A model generated the notes under the pieces. It was not told where the DNA came from, did no database searches, and was given only the letters and a program-made list of their open reading frames with translations. From Atopostipes sp043425375 (GTDB lineage: Bacteria > Bacillota > Bacilli > Lactobacillales > Carnobacteriaceae_A), in NCBI GenBank assembly GCA_043425375.1, contig JBHWQC010000077.1:1-54819 (forward strand): a stretch of 54,819 nucleotides of DNA, given 5' to 3'. Below, one piece after another: positions 24,968 through 34,396 of the stretch (within the stretch, counting starts at the first letter, position 1; the number at the start of each line of letters is the position of its first letter). The position numbers and the translations under genes were made by a program.

Positions 24968-25942
24968 TTATATTGACTTTTTATCCGCTGCATTGTGTAA
25001 GCGATTCATATAAGCGACACTTGACTCACCTTTGGCATATGCTTCCGCTAAAATAACGGTTGCCTCTGTCTGTTCTAAGGTACGCAGCCCATCAAATAAC
25101 AGGCGATTGGCAGAAGCGATGTCGCCTGTCTGACCTAATGAATAATAAGCCACTGCTTGGTTTTTATAGGGATGAATTTTTTCTTCACTGGCTAAGAGGG
25201 CAATTTTTTCGCCCTGCTCAAGCATTTTACGCATGCAGTCTTCCCAATTCGATTCTACAATGTAGAGGGGGATGGACGGCTTATAATGTTTTTCCGATTT
25301 GTCGGGTTGTTTTAGACTGACTGACCGTTGAATCGTTTCTTCGATTTGTGCTTTGGAAATATTTCCAGGTCGTAAAATGATAGGCTGTTTCGGATTGGAA
25401 AAATCAAGCACCGTTGATTCAATACCCGTTGATGTTTCGCCGCCATCTATCACAGCCGATATTTTCCCGTCCAAATCTATCAACACATGCTCTGCCTTCG
25501 TCGGACTTGGTCGGCCGGAGGTATTGGCACTAGGCGTCGCTAGTGGCGTGCCAGCTTGCTGGATAAAATCCAGGGCAATTTGATTCGCCGGCATCCGCAA
25601 CCCAATCGTCTCTTTCCCAGCTGTGACAGTAGGCGCAAATTGTCCTTTGTTTTTCAAAATAATCGTCAAAGGGCCCGGCCAATATTTTTCAACAAGCCAC
25701 CACACTTCTTTGGCGATCTCCTTCGCATACTGTTCGATCTCTTTTGGATCACTCAAAAGCACACTGATTGGTCGATTAGAGGGACGACCTTTGGCTTTAA
25801 ATATTTTTTGAACGGCCTGTTCATTTGTTGCGTCTGCCCCTAATCCGTAAACAGTATCGGTTGGAAAAGCCACAATTTCTCCCGCTTGAATCAATTGGGC
25901 GGCTTTTTCCAGTTCATCTTTCTTTAACAGTTGGGTTTTCAT
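24968..25942 (-). CDS. ywlC: L-threonylcarbamoyladenylate synthase, Sua5/YwlC type
   Basis: Makes threonylcarbamoyl-AMP from threonine, bicarbonate and ATP for the t6A37 modification of ANN-decoding tRNAs. The YrdC domain covers residues 10-195 (VAFPTDTVYGLGADA, KAKGRPSNRPISVLL, TPLATPSANTSGRPSPT). The C-terminal Sua5 domain (residues 220-324) distinguishes it from short TsaC. The order prfA-prmC-tsaC is a common Firmicutes cluster. Its ribosome site is weak. Confidence 0.94.
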   Translation of the reverse strand: MKTQLLKKDELEKAAQLIQAGEIVAFPTDTVYGLGADATNEQAVQKIFKAKGRPSNRPISVLLSDPKEIEQYAKEIAKEVWWLVEKYWPGPLTIILKNKGQFAPTVTAGKETIGLRMPANQIALDFIQQAGTPLATPSANTSGRPSPTKAEHVLIDLDGKISAVIDGGETSTGIESTVLDFSNPKQPIILRPGNISKAQIEETIQRSVSLKQPDKSEKHYKPSIPLYIVESNWEDCMRKMLEQGEKIALLASEEKIHPYKNQAVAYYSLGQTGDIASANRLLFDGLRTLEQTEATVILAEAYAKGESSVAYMNRLHNAADKKSI

Positions 25943-26019
25943 TTAGAATCATTCTTTCTGTAATTTATTCATTTTTTGACATTCTTTTATCTGAATGGAA
26001 TTTTTTTACCACACTCTGT

Positions 26020-26880
26020 CTAGAGTATGTGAATGGCGATTACCCGATCTAACCCATTAAAATCTTTCCAAATCTCGACAGTGGCGTCGGGCAGACGCTT
26101 CTTGAAAATCTCTGCCACTTGTTCACCTTGTTTATAGCCGATTTCTAAAAAGATGCGTGCACCGAGTTTGACATGATTTTTTACAGAAGCCGCCAATTCC
26201 TTATAAATAGCTAAACCATTATCCTCTGCGAATAAGGCGGATTTTGGTTCGTATTCGAGCACGGATTGATCCATCACATCGACTTCAGTTTCGCTGATGT
26301 AAGGCGGATTGCATAAAATGACATCAAACCTTTCCTCACTCACAGGTTCAAACAAACTTCCGAACTTAAGCGTGACTTCCGCATCAAGCCGCTGGGCATT
26401 TTCCTTAGCCACCGCTAACGCTTCAGCACTGATATCTGTTAAGGTGACGGAATCCTGCGGTCGTTCCAATTTATGTGTGATACCTAACACACCCGTTCCC
26501 GTTCCGATATCAATCACGTGCAATTCCTCTCTGGCGTCCAAAAGCTTGAGCACGCGGTCTTGCCACTCTTCGGTTTCAGGCCTTGGGATTAGCGTATCTT
26601 TCGTCACTTTGAATTTTCGATTGTAATACCATTCATGGCCGATAATTTGCTGCATCGGTTTGCCGGCAAAAAAATCCTTTAAATCTTGATTAAATTGCTC
26701 GAGCTCTTTAGCGGCTATTTCCTTTTCATAATTTAGAATCAGTTGTGTTTTATCCCAACCTAAACGCTCACGCAGCAGCCATTCTGCCACAAAAGAGGAG
26801 TGACCGATTTCGGCCAAAAAAGAAGAAGCCCTTTGGAGGACTTCATAATATGTGAGGTGTTCAGACTTTTCGATTAACAT
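26020..26880 (-). CDS. prmC: Peptide chain release factor N5-glutamine methyltransferase
   Basis: Methylates the glutamine of the GGQ motif in RF1 and RF2. A helical N-domain (1-80) precedes a SAM-binding fold with VIDIGTGTGVLGI and the catalytic NPPY motif (VILCNPPYISE). Its ATG directly abuts the prfA stop codon, with GGAG 9 nt upstream inside prfA, so it is coupled to the gene for its own substrate. Confidence 0.95.
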   Translation of the reverse strand: MLIEKSEHLTYYEVLQRASSFLAEIGHSSFVAEWLLRERLGWDKTQLILNYEKEIAAKELEQFNQDLKDFFAGKPMQQIIGHEWYYNRKFKVTKDTLIPRPETEEWQDRVLKLLDAREELHVIDIGTGTGVLGITHKLERPQDSVTLTDISAEALAVAKENAQRLDAEVTLKFGSLFEPVSEERFDVILCNPPYISETEVDVMDQSVLEYEPKSALFAEDNGLAIYKELAASVKNHVKLGARIFLEIGYKQGEQVAEIFKKRLPDATVEIWKDFNGLDRVIAIHIL

Positions 26881-27951
26881 TTATAACTGCTCCAATTTTT
26901 CTGCTTGGTCGTGAAGCGTTAATTCTTCAACAATTTCATCTAAGTCGCCGCCTAATACTTGTTCCAATTTATGAACCGTTAAATTGATGCGGTGGTCTGT
27001 AATCCGGCCTTGCGGATAGTTGTATGTCCGAATCCGTTCTGAACGGTCACCTGTTCCGATTGCTGATTTACGTTCGGCGTCCACTTCAGCCTGCGCTTCT
27101 CTTTCAAAATGGTCATACACACGAGAACGTAGAATCTTCATCGCTTTTTCGCGGTTCTTTAACTGGGAACGCTCATCTTGCATCGCCACAACAATACCTG
27201 TTGGTTCGTGCGTTAAGCGGACGGCCGAGTCGGTCATATTGACGTGCTGACCACCCGCCCCGCTCGCGCGGTAAATATCGACACGAATATCATTTTTATC
27301 AATATCAATATCAAACTCTTCGACTTCCGGCAACGCAACCACTGTTGCTGTCGAAGTATGCACTCGTCCTTGGGATTCGGTTTCAGGTACACGTTGTACG
27401 CGATGCGCGCCATTTTCGTATTTCAATTTGGCATACGCATCTTTCCCATTCACTTGGAAAATAATTTCTTTAAAGCCACCTATACCGGTTGTCGTAGATT
27501 CGAGCACTTCGACTTTCCAACCATGTTTATCGGCAAATTTCTGATACATATGGAACAGATCACCGGCAAATAATTGGGCTTCGTCTCCGCCCGCTGCCCC
27601 ACGAATTTCCATAATGACGTTTTTCCCGTCATTTTCGTCTTTAGGAATTAAGAGGAACTTCAATTTTTCTTCGATTGCTTCTTTTTGGGCAACTAAGTCG
27701 TCGCGTTCCATTTCCGCGAGTTCTTTCATTTCCGGGTCCAAAGATTCACTCAGTAACTCTTCCGTCTCTTCTAGACCTTGTTTAATTTCTTTGTACTTTT
27801 GATACTCTTGGACCGTTTCTCGCAGGTCCCCTTCTTCTTTACTGAGTTCTCGTAATTTGTTTGTATCTTTGGTGATTTCAGGGTCACTCAACATTGCATT
27901 GATTTCACCATAACGAATTTCTACATTTTCTAATTGATCAAATATGTCCAT
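26881..27951 (-). CDS. prfA: Peptide chain release factor 1
   Basis: Recognises UAA and UAG stop codons. Domain 1 (coiled-coil, 1-100), the PxT region (LPEVEEF preceded by RVHTSTATVVA; the RF1 PxT tripeptide position reads PET in VQRVPETES) and the catalytic GGQ loop (SGAGGQHVNMTDSAVR) are all present. The start is set at MDIFDQLENVEIRYG (27951, AAGGA 10 nt upstream); an ATG two codons earlier (27957) is also possible. A much longer frame exists upstream but runs inside tdk. The start overlaps the tdk 3' end by about 14 bp. Confidence 0.95.
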   Translation of the reverse strand: MDIFDQLENVEIRYGEINAMLSDPEITKDTNKLRELSKEEGDLRETVQEYQKYKEIKQGLEETEELLSESLDPEMKELAEMERDDLVAQKEAIEEKLKFLLIPKDENDGKNVIMEIRGAAGGDEAQLFAGDLFHMYQKFADKHGWKVEVLESTTTGIGGFKEIIFQVNGKDAYAKLKYENGAHRVQRVPETESQGRVHTSTATVVALPEVEEFDIDIDKNDIRVDIYRASGAGGQHVNMTDSAVRLTHEPTGIVVAMQDERSQLKNREKAMKILRSRVYDHFEREAQAEVDAERKSAIGTGDRSERIRTYNYPQGRITDHRINLTVHKLEQVLGGDLDEIVEELTLHDQAEKLEQL

Positions 27952-28537
27952 GTTCATCTCTTCCTTCTTCAATCTCTGGGTGGAAGTAATGATGGCGGCA
28001 AACCGGGAAATAACTTTCATTTCCGCCAATTTGAATTTGTTTGCCTTCATACACAGGGGTTCCATCACTGATACGCAAATTCATGATTGCTTTTTTTCCA
28101 CAGTACCAACAAATCGTCTTAATTTCTTCAATTTTTTCCGCATATAAGAGAAGATATTTTGAACCTTCAAATAAATTATTCATAAAATCATTTTTTAAGC
28201 CAAAGCACATCACTGGAATTTTTAATTCATCTACGACTTTGGTTAGCTGAATGACATGTTCTTTTTTTAGAAATTGCGCTTCATCGATAAGCACACACCA
28301 GATTTTTTCATCTGCTTGTTTAATCTCTTCCAAAACATTCGTCGCTTCATGAATAGGTGTCGCTTTACGTCGCATTCCTGTACGACTGGAAATCATACCC
28401 AAGCCATCGCGGTCATCTACACCACTTGTGTAAATGCGAACGGCCTTGTTTTGTTCTTCATAATTATGGGCCACCTTCATCACTTCAATGGATTTCCCGC
28501 TATTCATTGCGCCATATCTAAAATATAATTGTGCCAT
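27938..28537 (-). CDS. tdk: Thymidine kinase
   Basis: Phosphorylates thymidine with ATP in salvage. The N terminus AQLYFRYGAMNSGKS contains the P-loop; DEAQFL and the zinc ligands CWYC and CRHH are present. The length is 199 residues. The ATG at 28537 has GGAAGG 9 nt upstream; a TTG three codons earlier is not needed. It overlaps prfA and heads the tdk-prfA-prmC-ywlC-upp series, a conserved Firmicutes order. Confidence 0.96.
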   Translation of the reverse strand: MAQLYFRYGAMNSGKSIEVMKVAHNYEEQNKAVRIYTSGVDDRDGLGMISSRTGMRRKATPIHEATNVLEEIKQADEKIWCVLIDEAQFLKKEHVIQLTKVVDELKIPVMCFGLKNDFMNNLFEGSKYLLLYAEKIEEIKTICWYCGKKAIMNLRISDGTPVYEGKQIQIGGNESYFPVCRHHYFHPEIEEGRDEHGHI

Positions 28538-28633
28538 GCTGTCCAACCTTCCAATTCCACTTCACTTTTTATTGCAAGTAGTTTATAGTCCTTAAAAATT
28601 ATAACGAATGCCAAACAAAAGTACAAGCCAATC

Positions 28634-28677
28634 CAATGAAAAGAGCTCTTTTGACAATGGCTTGTCAAAAGAGCTCT
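28634..28677 (-). terminator. Terminator of the ABC exporter operon
   Basis: A perfect 15-bp stem (28642-28656 with 28663-28677, arm AGAGCTCTTTTGACA) around a 6-nt loop is followed on the minus strand by TTTTCATT. The T-tract is short for such a strong stem. Confidence 0.7.
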
Positions 28678-28689
28678 CTAATCCTTCTA

Positions 28690-30540
28690 TTAAGCGAGTA
28701 CTAAGTCATCTGGCGTTGCGAATTGGGCATTGTAAATGTCCGCATAGAAGCCATCTTTCTCGATTAATTCATCGTGGGTGCCTGTTTCAACAACATCCCC
28801 TTGGTTCATTACAATAATCTTATCCGCGTCACGAATAGTCGACAAGCGGTGCGCCACCACGAAACTGGTCCGATTCGCTAAGACGTTATTCATCGCTTCT
28901 TGAATCAGCGCCTCGGTCCGCGTATCCACGGAAGACGTCGCTTCATCTAGGATAAGGATTTCTGGATCGGCTAAGAAAGCACGTGCAATCGTAATTAATT
29001 GCTTCTGCCCTTGTGAAATGTTTGAAGCGTCTTCGTTGATAACTGTATTGTATCCTTTTGGCAGGCGTCGGACAAATTCATCCACATGTGCCGCTTTCGC
29101 TGCATTCAAAATGTCTTCATCGGTTGCTTCGTCGTTTCCATACGCGATATTGTCCCAAATGGTTCCGTTAAATAACCAAGTATCTTGAAGCACCATCGAA
29201 TAATGTTCGCGCATTTCTTCCCGTGTAAAGTCGCGAATATCTTGTCCTTTATACCGGATACTTCCTCCGCTCACATCATAAAAACGCTCCAGCAAGTTAA
29301 TCAACGTCGACTTCCCTGCCCCAGTTGGTCCAACAACCGCAATCATTTGCCCTTCTTCTACTTGTAAATTGAAATCGGTCATCAGTAATTCATCGTCTCC
29401 GTAACCGAACTGCACATGTTCAAACTCAATAATATAAGGTGAATCCTCTTTGACCTCTACATTCGCCGTAATTTCTTCCATTTCCGGTTCATCCAAAAGT
29501 TCAAAAATCCGCTCACATGCTGCAATGGTTATTTGAATATTGTTCGCTAATTGCGCGACCTGACGAATAGGCTGTGAGAAACGGTTGGTGTATTGGATAA
29601 AGGATTGCACGTATCCTAAAGGAATGGTGCCATTCAATACGCCAAAGCCACCGTATAAAGTGACCCCAAAAATGCCCAAATCACGTGCAAAGTTTACTGC
29701 CGGCATCATAATACCTGAGAAAAATTGCGCACGCCAAGACGCATCGTACAAGTTGTCACTATGTTCTTTCAATCGTTCAATTTCACGGTCCTCACGATTG
29801 TATGTGCGTACAACTGTATGACCCGCATAGGTTTCTTCCACTCGGTCGTTTAATTGTCCAACGACGCGTTGCTGTTTGGCAAATTGCTTTTGCGATTTAG
29901 GCGCTAGAAACGCAATAAGCAATGCGCTTAAGCCCACACTGGCAATCACTATTAAAGACAGCGGAATATTGACGACTAACATGGCAATTAATACCGTCAC
30001 AAAGGTCACACTCGCTAAGATAAATTGCGACAAGGACTGTTGCAAGGTATTGGCTACTTGTTCGATATCGTTGACGGCCCTTGACATGATGTCTCCTGTT
30101 GGGTGGGTATCAAAGTACTCAATAGGCAATCGACTCAGTTTTTCTTTCAAGTCTTTCCGCATATCGTAAACCGTTCTTTGCGCAACCACACCTGTGACAT
30201 AGTTTTGAATATATCTGAAAACTGTTTGCAACAAGTACAAGACAGTTAAGGTGAGAAGAATACGATGCACCGCATCAAAATCAATGGGAAATACATTTAC
30301 CGTTTCTCCAGCATCTCGCAACGCCAAGCCATCAGTCACGCCCTCAAAAATAACGGTTGTGGCCTGCCCGACTAAGGTTGGTGTAATCGCAGAAAAGACA
30401 GCAGCTGCAATTGCAAAGAGAATGGTAGCAAACAATGCCCAAAAGCGTGTGGACATATATTGAATTAACCGGCGAATCGTTCCCCAAAAGTCTTTTGCTC
30501 GTCTCGCTCGCGGGTTTTGATTCATTTCCTCTTTCGCCAT
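28690..30540 (-). CDS. Heterodimeric ABC exporter subunit (catalytic-site half)
   Basis: An exporter half with six membrane helices (about residues 20-340) and a nucleotide-binding domain. Walker A is GPTGAGKST, the signature is ISQGQKQ, Walker B is ILILDEATSSVD with the catalytic glutamate intact, and the H-loop is VVAHRLST. Its start overlaps the stop of the upstream partner gene (TAATG), indicating a fixed pair of the LmrCD/YheHI/TM287-288 type. A multidrug role is likely given the TetR gene upstream; substrate unknown. Length 616. Confidence 0.92.
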   Translation of the reverse strand: MAKEEMNQNPRARRAKDFWGTIRRLIQYMSTRFWALFATILFAIAAAVFSAITPTLVGQATTVIFEGVTDGLALRDAGETVNVFPIDFDAVHRILLTLTVLYLLQTVFRYIQNYVTGVVAQRTVYDMRKDLKEKLSRLPIEYFDTHPTGDIMSRAVNDIEQVANTLQQSLSQFILASVTFVTVLIAMLVVNIPLSLIVIASVGLSALLIAFLAPKSQKQFAKQQRVVGQLNDRVEETYAGHTVVRTYNREDREIERLKEHSDNLYDASWRAQFFSGIMMPAVNFARDLGIFGVTLYGGFGVLNGTIPLGYVQSFIQYTNRFSQPIRQVAQLANNIQITIAACERIFELLDEPEMEEITANVEVKEDSPYIIEFEHVQFGYGDDELLMTDFNLQVEEGQMIAVVGPTGAGKSTLINLLERFYDVSGGSIRYKGQDIRDFTREEMREHYSMVLQDTWLFNGTIWDNIAYGNDEATDEDILNAAKAAHVDEFVRRLPKGYNTVINEDASNISQGQKQLITIARAFLADPEILILDEATSSVDTRTEALIQEAMNNVLANRTSFVVAHRLSTIRDADKIIVMNQGDVVETGTHDELIEKDGFYADIYNAQFATPDDLVLA

Positions 30541-32264
30541 TAAATATCCTCCCCTTTCATTTGTGATTCAATAATTTCTTGATAAACTGCGTTGTTTTCT
30601 TTCAATTCTTCATGGGTTCCTTGCCCGACAATCCGACCATTGTCCAAGACGATAATTTGCTCGGCATCAAGCACGGTACTAATGCGCTGGGCGATAATAA
30701 TGACCGCTTTGTCTGTGGTCACCGGCTTTAAGGCTTTTCTTAAATTAGCGTCCGTCTTAAAGTCCAAAGCAGAGAAGGAATCATCAAATACTAAAAGCCG
30801 CGCATCAGTTACAAGCGCTCTGGCGATACTTAGCCGTTGACGCTGGCCACCTGAAAAGTTGGAGCCGCCTTGTTCAACGCGGGCGTCTAGGCGTTTAGGT
30901 AAGGAAGAAACAAAATCTGCACCCTGCGCCACTTCAAGGGCTCGCCATAATTCGTCATCCGTCGCCTCAGGATTTCCGTATTGTAAATTCTCTCGAATAG
31001 TTCCAGAAAACAACAAAGCTTCTTGCGGAGCGAATCCAATCAAAGCGCGTAATTCTTCTTGGCTAATGTCGCGAATATCCGTGCCATTCACGCGTACTGC
31101 TCCTGACTCGACGTCATATAATCGTAAAAACAAGTTTGAAAGGGTTGTTTTCCCAGCACCCGTTCCGCCGATAATAGCTAATCGTTCACCTTGTTTCAAG
31201 GTGAAATCAATATCTTCCAAAGCCAATTTTTCAGCCCCTGGGTAACGGAAGTCCACATGATCGAATTCCAAGACCAAGTCTTCCTCCTCAATCTCTAACG
31301 CTAACGCCCGTTTTGGATCTTCAATGCGGTTTGGTGTGTCAATGACTTGAAGCACACGTTCAATCGCTACTTGCGCTCGAGGCAACATGGTAACGATTAA
31401 GGAAAGGGCCATAATTCCCATTAAAATATTCATGGCATATGACGTAAAGGCGATTAAGTTCCCAACTTGCATCTCACCGACACTAATATATTGCGCCCCA
31501 AAATAAAAGATAAGGATGGTCGTTCCACTGGCCAGTAAAATCATCAAAGGCATCAATGAAGCCATATACACATGCGCCGCAAGTGATGTATCTTTATAGT
31601 CCTTGTTGGCTTCATCAAAGCGTTCTTCTTCGTAATCTTCTTGCAAGAAGGCACGAATCACTCGAATCCCTGTCAGTCCTTCTCGAAAAATTCGGTTAAT
31701 CCGGTCCGTTTTCACTTGCAACGAACGGAATAAAGGACTCACTTTTCTTAAAATAAAGGTAATAAGCACGAGTAAGATAGGGACAATAATAATAAAGATA
31801 AAAGTCAGTTGCGGTTCTCGCATATAGGCTAAGACAGCCGCAAAGAGTATTCTTAAAGGATCCAATATCATCAAACGCAAAACAAACATTAAAATTTGCT
31901 GGATTTGCATGACATCACTCGTGGTCCGGGTCATTAGCGTTGAAATTCCGAATTGATCAATTTCTTCGTTAGAGAAATACATGATTTTATCAAACAGTTT
32001 TTCTCTTAACTGCGAACCTACCGCTTGCGACTCCGTTGCGGAAAAATACACATTCATAATCGAAGCGGCAAAACCGATGAGTGCAATTAAAACCATCAAA
32101 CCGCCATTTCGGAGAATATAATCAATATCCCCTACGGCCACTCCATAGTCTACAATATCGGCTGCTATCGTTGGAATCAACAGCAAAGCACCGGCCTGTA
32201 TGACTAGAAAAATGAAGAGCCACGCTATTCGGCGTGGGTTCAATAGTGTAAAAATTCTTTTCAT
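30540..32264 (-). CDS. Heterodimeric ABC exporter subunit (degenerate-site half)
   Basis: An exporter half with six helices (about 15-300) and a nucleotide-binding domain: Walker A GGTGAGKTT, signature NFSGGQRQRLS, Walker B LLVFDDSFSALD. The catalytic glutamate after Walker B is aspartate here, and the H-loop reads IIAQRIST with Gln in place of His. Such changes mark the degenerate ATP site of asymmetric heterodimers, in which only the partner's site hydrolyses efficiently. It is 28 bp behind the TetR gene. Length 574. Confidence 0.92.
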   Translation of the reverse strand: MKRIFTLLNPRRIAWLFIFLVIQAGALLLIPTIAADIVDYGVAVGDIDYILRNGGLMVLIALIGFAASIMNVYFSATESQAVGSQLREKLFDKIMYFSNEEIDQFGISTLMTRTTSDVMQIQQILMFVLRLMILDPLRILFAAVLAYMREPQLTFIFIIIVPILLVLITFILRKVSPLFRSLQVKTDRINRIFREGLTGIRVIRAFLQEDYEEERFDEANKDYKDTSLAAHVYMASLMPLMILLASGTTILIFYFGAQYISVGEMQVGNLIAFTSYAMNILMGIMALSLIVTMLPRAQVAIERVLQVIDTPNRIEDPKRALALEIEEEDLVLEFDHVDFRYPGAEKLALEDIDFTLKQGERLAIIGGTGAGKTTLSNLFLRLYDVESGAVRVNGTDIRDISQEELRALIGFAPQEALLFSGTIRENLQYGNPEATDDELWRALEVAQGADFVSSLPKRLDARVEQGGSNFSGGQRQRLSIARALVTDARLLVFDDSFSALDFKTDANLRKALKPVTTDKAVIIIAQRISTVLDAEQIIVLDNGRIVGQGTHEELKENNAVYQEIIESQMKGEDI

Positions 32265-32292
32265 TTATTCATCTACTTCCTTTTCTTTCTTC

Positions 32293-32922
32293 TTACTTAT
32301 TGCTATCATGAATCCCATAATAAAGCCAATTAACAGCTCTAAAGGTTTTTTCTTTGATGGCTTCTACAGATAAATCATTGACGAAGCCATCGATAATCAT
32401 ATGATGGATAGCGGTCACCATAAAATAGATATATTCCAAGGTTTCTTTCCCTGAATCCGTTTTGATGTTATCCATGTTGATGACATCAATAAACTGTTGT
32501 TGTTGTTGTTCTCTACTCGATGACTGATTCGACAGACTAAAAATACCTTCTTTTCCTAACAGGTGATGATTGACATATAAAAACGTATTTTTATAAAAGG
32601 AAAAGTATTTTGAGCTGACAAGTTGATCGATATATGAATTAAAAAATGACAATAGCGAATCGTATAAATTCCCAGAGTTTTGGATGAGAATGTCTAATAA
32701 ATCACTACGGTGAATAGCGTACAGGTGATGGACGAGGTAATTGTACAAATTTTCTTTGTTCCCAAAGTATTGATAGAAGCTTCCTCTTGATATTTCAGCT
32801 TTCTTTACGATATTTGTTATCGAAGCATCACTGAATGACCGGCTAGAGAATTCTTCTAAAGCGGCATGGACAATTCGATTCTTTTTCTCTTCACTTAGAT
32901 TTTGAAAGGTCGGTGAACACAC
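32293..32922 (-). CDS. TetR/AcrR-family regulator
   Basis: The helix-turn-helix is at about residues 12-60 (IVHAALEEFSSRSFSDASI then SRGSFYQYFGNKENLYNYLV), followed by a helical ligand-binding domain. A GTG at 32922 is preferred as start because AGGAG lies 8 nt upstream; the ATG at 32940 has no ribosome site. It is first in an operon with the two exporter genes, so it probably represses its own operon and is released by an exported compound. Confidence 0.88.
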   Translation of the reverse strand: MCSPTFQNLSEEKKNRIVHAALEEFSSRSFSDASITNIVKKAEISRGSFYQYFGNKENLYNYLVHHLYAIHRSDLLDILIQNSGNLYDSLLSFFNSYIDQLVSSKYFSFYKNTFLYVNHHLLGKEGIFSLSNQSSSREQQQQQFIDVINMDNIKTDSGKETLEYIYFMVTAIHHMIIDGFVNDLSVEAIKEKTFRAVNWLYYGIHDSNK

Positions 32923-32969
32923 ATTTTTCACTCCTGTCATCGTTTATTCGGCTTACAACACATTATTTA

Positions 32970-32998
32970 ATTATAGCCAATGTCTGAACTGAAAGCAA
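32970..32998 (-). promoter_or_regulatory. SigA promoter of the TetR-ABC exporter operon
   Basis: The minus strand has TTGCTT (32993-32998), 17 bp, TATAAT (32970-32975). Downstream, TTGGCT near 32976-32981 and AGCCGAA near 32947-32953 form an imperfect inverted pair flanking the -10, a plausible operator for the regulator. Confidence 0.7.
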
Positions 32999-33032
32999 AT
33001 CTCAATTTCGAGAGAAGAGTGAAAGGGCTCAT

Positions 33033-34229
33033 TTATTCCTCTACTCTCTCCTCTTTTACCACCTCTTCAACCACAATTTCATCATAATAGTCATAACTGT
33101 TTCTTAGCCATTCAAAGAAGAGATTCCATAGTACACGTAAGATGCCAAAACCAGGTACAGCTAAAATAAGCCCCATAAAGCCGAATAAGCTGCCGGCAAT
33201 AAGTAAAATGAATAAGATGACGAGCGGATGCAGATCGAGTCGATTGCCAAGAATCTGCGGGCTGACCACTCGCCCTTCAATCAATTGCTCCACAGCAAGA
33301 ACCAAGAGGACTTGGATAAATTTCCAAGGCGAAATAAAAGCACCAATAATCATGGCTGGAACCGAAGCCAGAATCGAGCCTAAATACGGAATCAAGTTCA
33401 GCACGCCCGCTGCAATCGCCAATAAAAGCGCGTAATCCAGATGAATAATGCGGTAGCCAATATAAAACATAATTGACACCGCCACCGCCACCAACAACTC
33501 ACCCCGTACATAGGCACCAATTTGATCACTGGCTTGGAACATAAACTTATTCAGTGTCGGTCGTGCTCTGGTAGGCGTGATATTGATAATTCCCTGTTTA
33601 AAGCGATTGCTGTCGGCCAAAAAGTAATACAACACAAAAGGCATTGTAAAAATGGTGACGACCACACGCGTCAGGCTGCCAAAAAACGAACCCAGGCTGT
33701 CAATAGTGACACTGAAGACATTGGTTAATTGTTGGGTGACTCTTTCTATCAGATTGGTTGCTTGCGCTTCTTGATAAAGTTGAGTGATCCAGTCTGTATA
33801 GAAGAACTCTTCCAACTGCGCTAAAGCCGAGTTCCAATACGATGGAAACTCTACGATTAATGTCGTAAACTGCTCCCGTATCCCTGGAATGAGAAAAGTA
33901 ATCAACAAAGCAAGAATGAATAAGATGCCTAAAAACACTAACCATATCGCTAGTTTTCGTGACATCCCTCGTCTTTCCAACTGATCGACTATCGGTTTTA
34001 ACAAATAATAAAAAATCATCGCAAAGACAATTGGCGGACCAATGATTGAAAGAATTTGTCCCACCCATGAAAAAATATGAGAAATTTGCAAAAAGACATA
34101 AATCGTTATAAAAAGTAAAAGAAAGATAATCACAGTCGAAACAAACTTATTATCAATCACATATTTCCAAAACCAGGTCTCTGACAGATGCTGTTTTCTA
34201 TTTGTTTCTGTTCTTTTTAATTTATCCAC
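33033..34229 (-). CDS. AI-2E-family (PerM/YtvI-like) membrane protein
   Basis: About eight membrane helices with the family's conserved stretches: GPPIVFAMIFYYLLKPIVDQLERRG, a long periplasm-facing segment, YFLADSNRFK, and the C-terminal LIPYLGSILASVPAMIIGAF, EGRVVSPQILGNRLDLHPL. The family includes autoinducer-2 exporters and Na+/H+ antiporters, so substrate is uncertain. The start is set at GTG 34229 (GAGGGGG 8 nt upstream); the open frame extends 27 codons further without a ribosome site. The C terminus is rich in Glu and Val. It is monocistronic. Confidence 0.85.
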   Translation of the reverse strand: MDKLKRTETNRKQHLSETWFWKYVIDNKFVSTVIIFLLLFITIYVFLQISHIFSWVGQILSIIGPPIVFAMIFYYLLKPIVDQLERRGMSRKLAIWLVFLGILFILALLITFLIPGIREQFTTLIVEFPSYWNSALAQLEEFFYTDWITQLYQEAQATNLIERVTQQLTNVFSVTIDSLGSFFGSLTRVVVTIFTMPFVLYYFLADSNRFKQGIINITPTRARPTLNKFMFQASDQIGAYVRGELLVAVAVSIMFYIGYRIIHLDYALLLAIAAGVLNLIPYLGSILASVPAMIIGAFISPWKFIQVLLVLAVEQLIEGRVVSPQILGNRLDLHPLVILFILLIAGSLFGFMGLILAVPGFGILRVLWNLFFEWLRNSYDYYDEIVVEEVVKEERVEE

Positions 34230-34353
34230 TAAAGCGTCCCCCTCATCAACTATCCTTTTTTCTATTTTAGCACATTTCCTCCAGCAATTCGTATGGATAA
34301 CGCCAAACATTTAACCTATGAAGAAGCTAACAGTTTTGGAACGGGTGGGGATT

Positions 34354-34362
34354 TGTTATACT
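34354..34362 (+). promoter_or_regulatory. Extended -10 promoter of the lactonase gene
   Basis: TGTTATACT fits an extended -10 element; the -35 region is weak (TTGGAA at a short 15 bp or TTTTGG at 17 bp). The start codon is about 35 bp downstream. Confidence 0.45.
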
Positions 34363-34396
34363 TGTTTTAGCGTAAATTTTATAAGGGGGAATATTC

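Noticed and set aside
27958..28068. 39-codon N-terminal extension of prfA
   Set aside because: It lies within the tdk coding region, has no ribosome site for that start, and RF1 proteins do not carry it.
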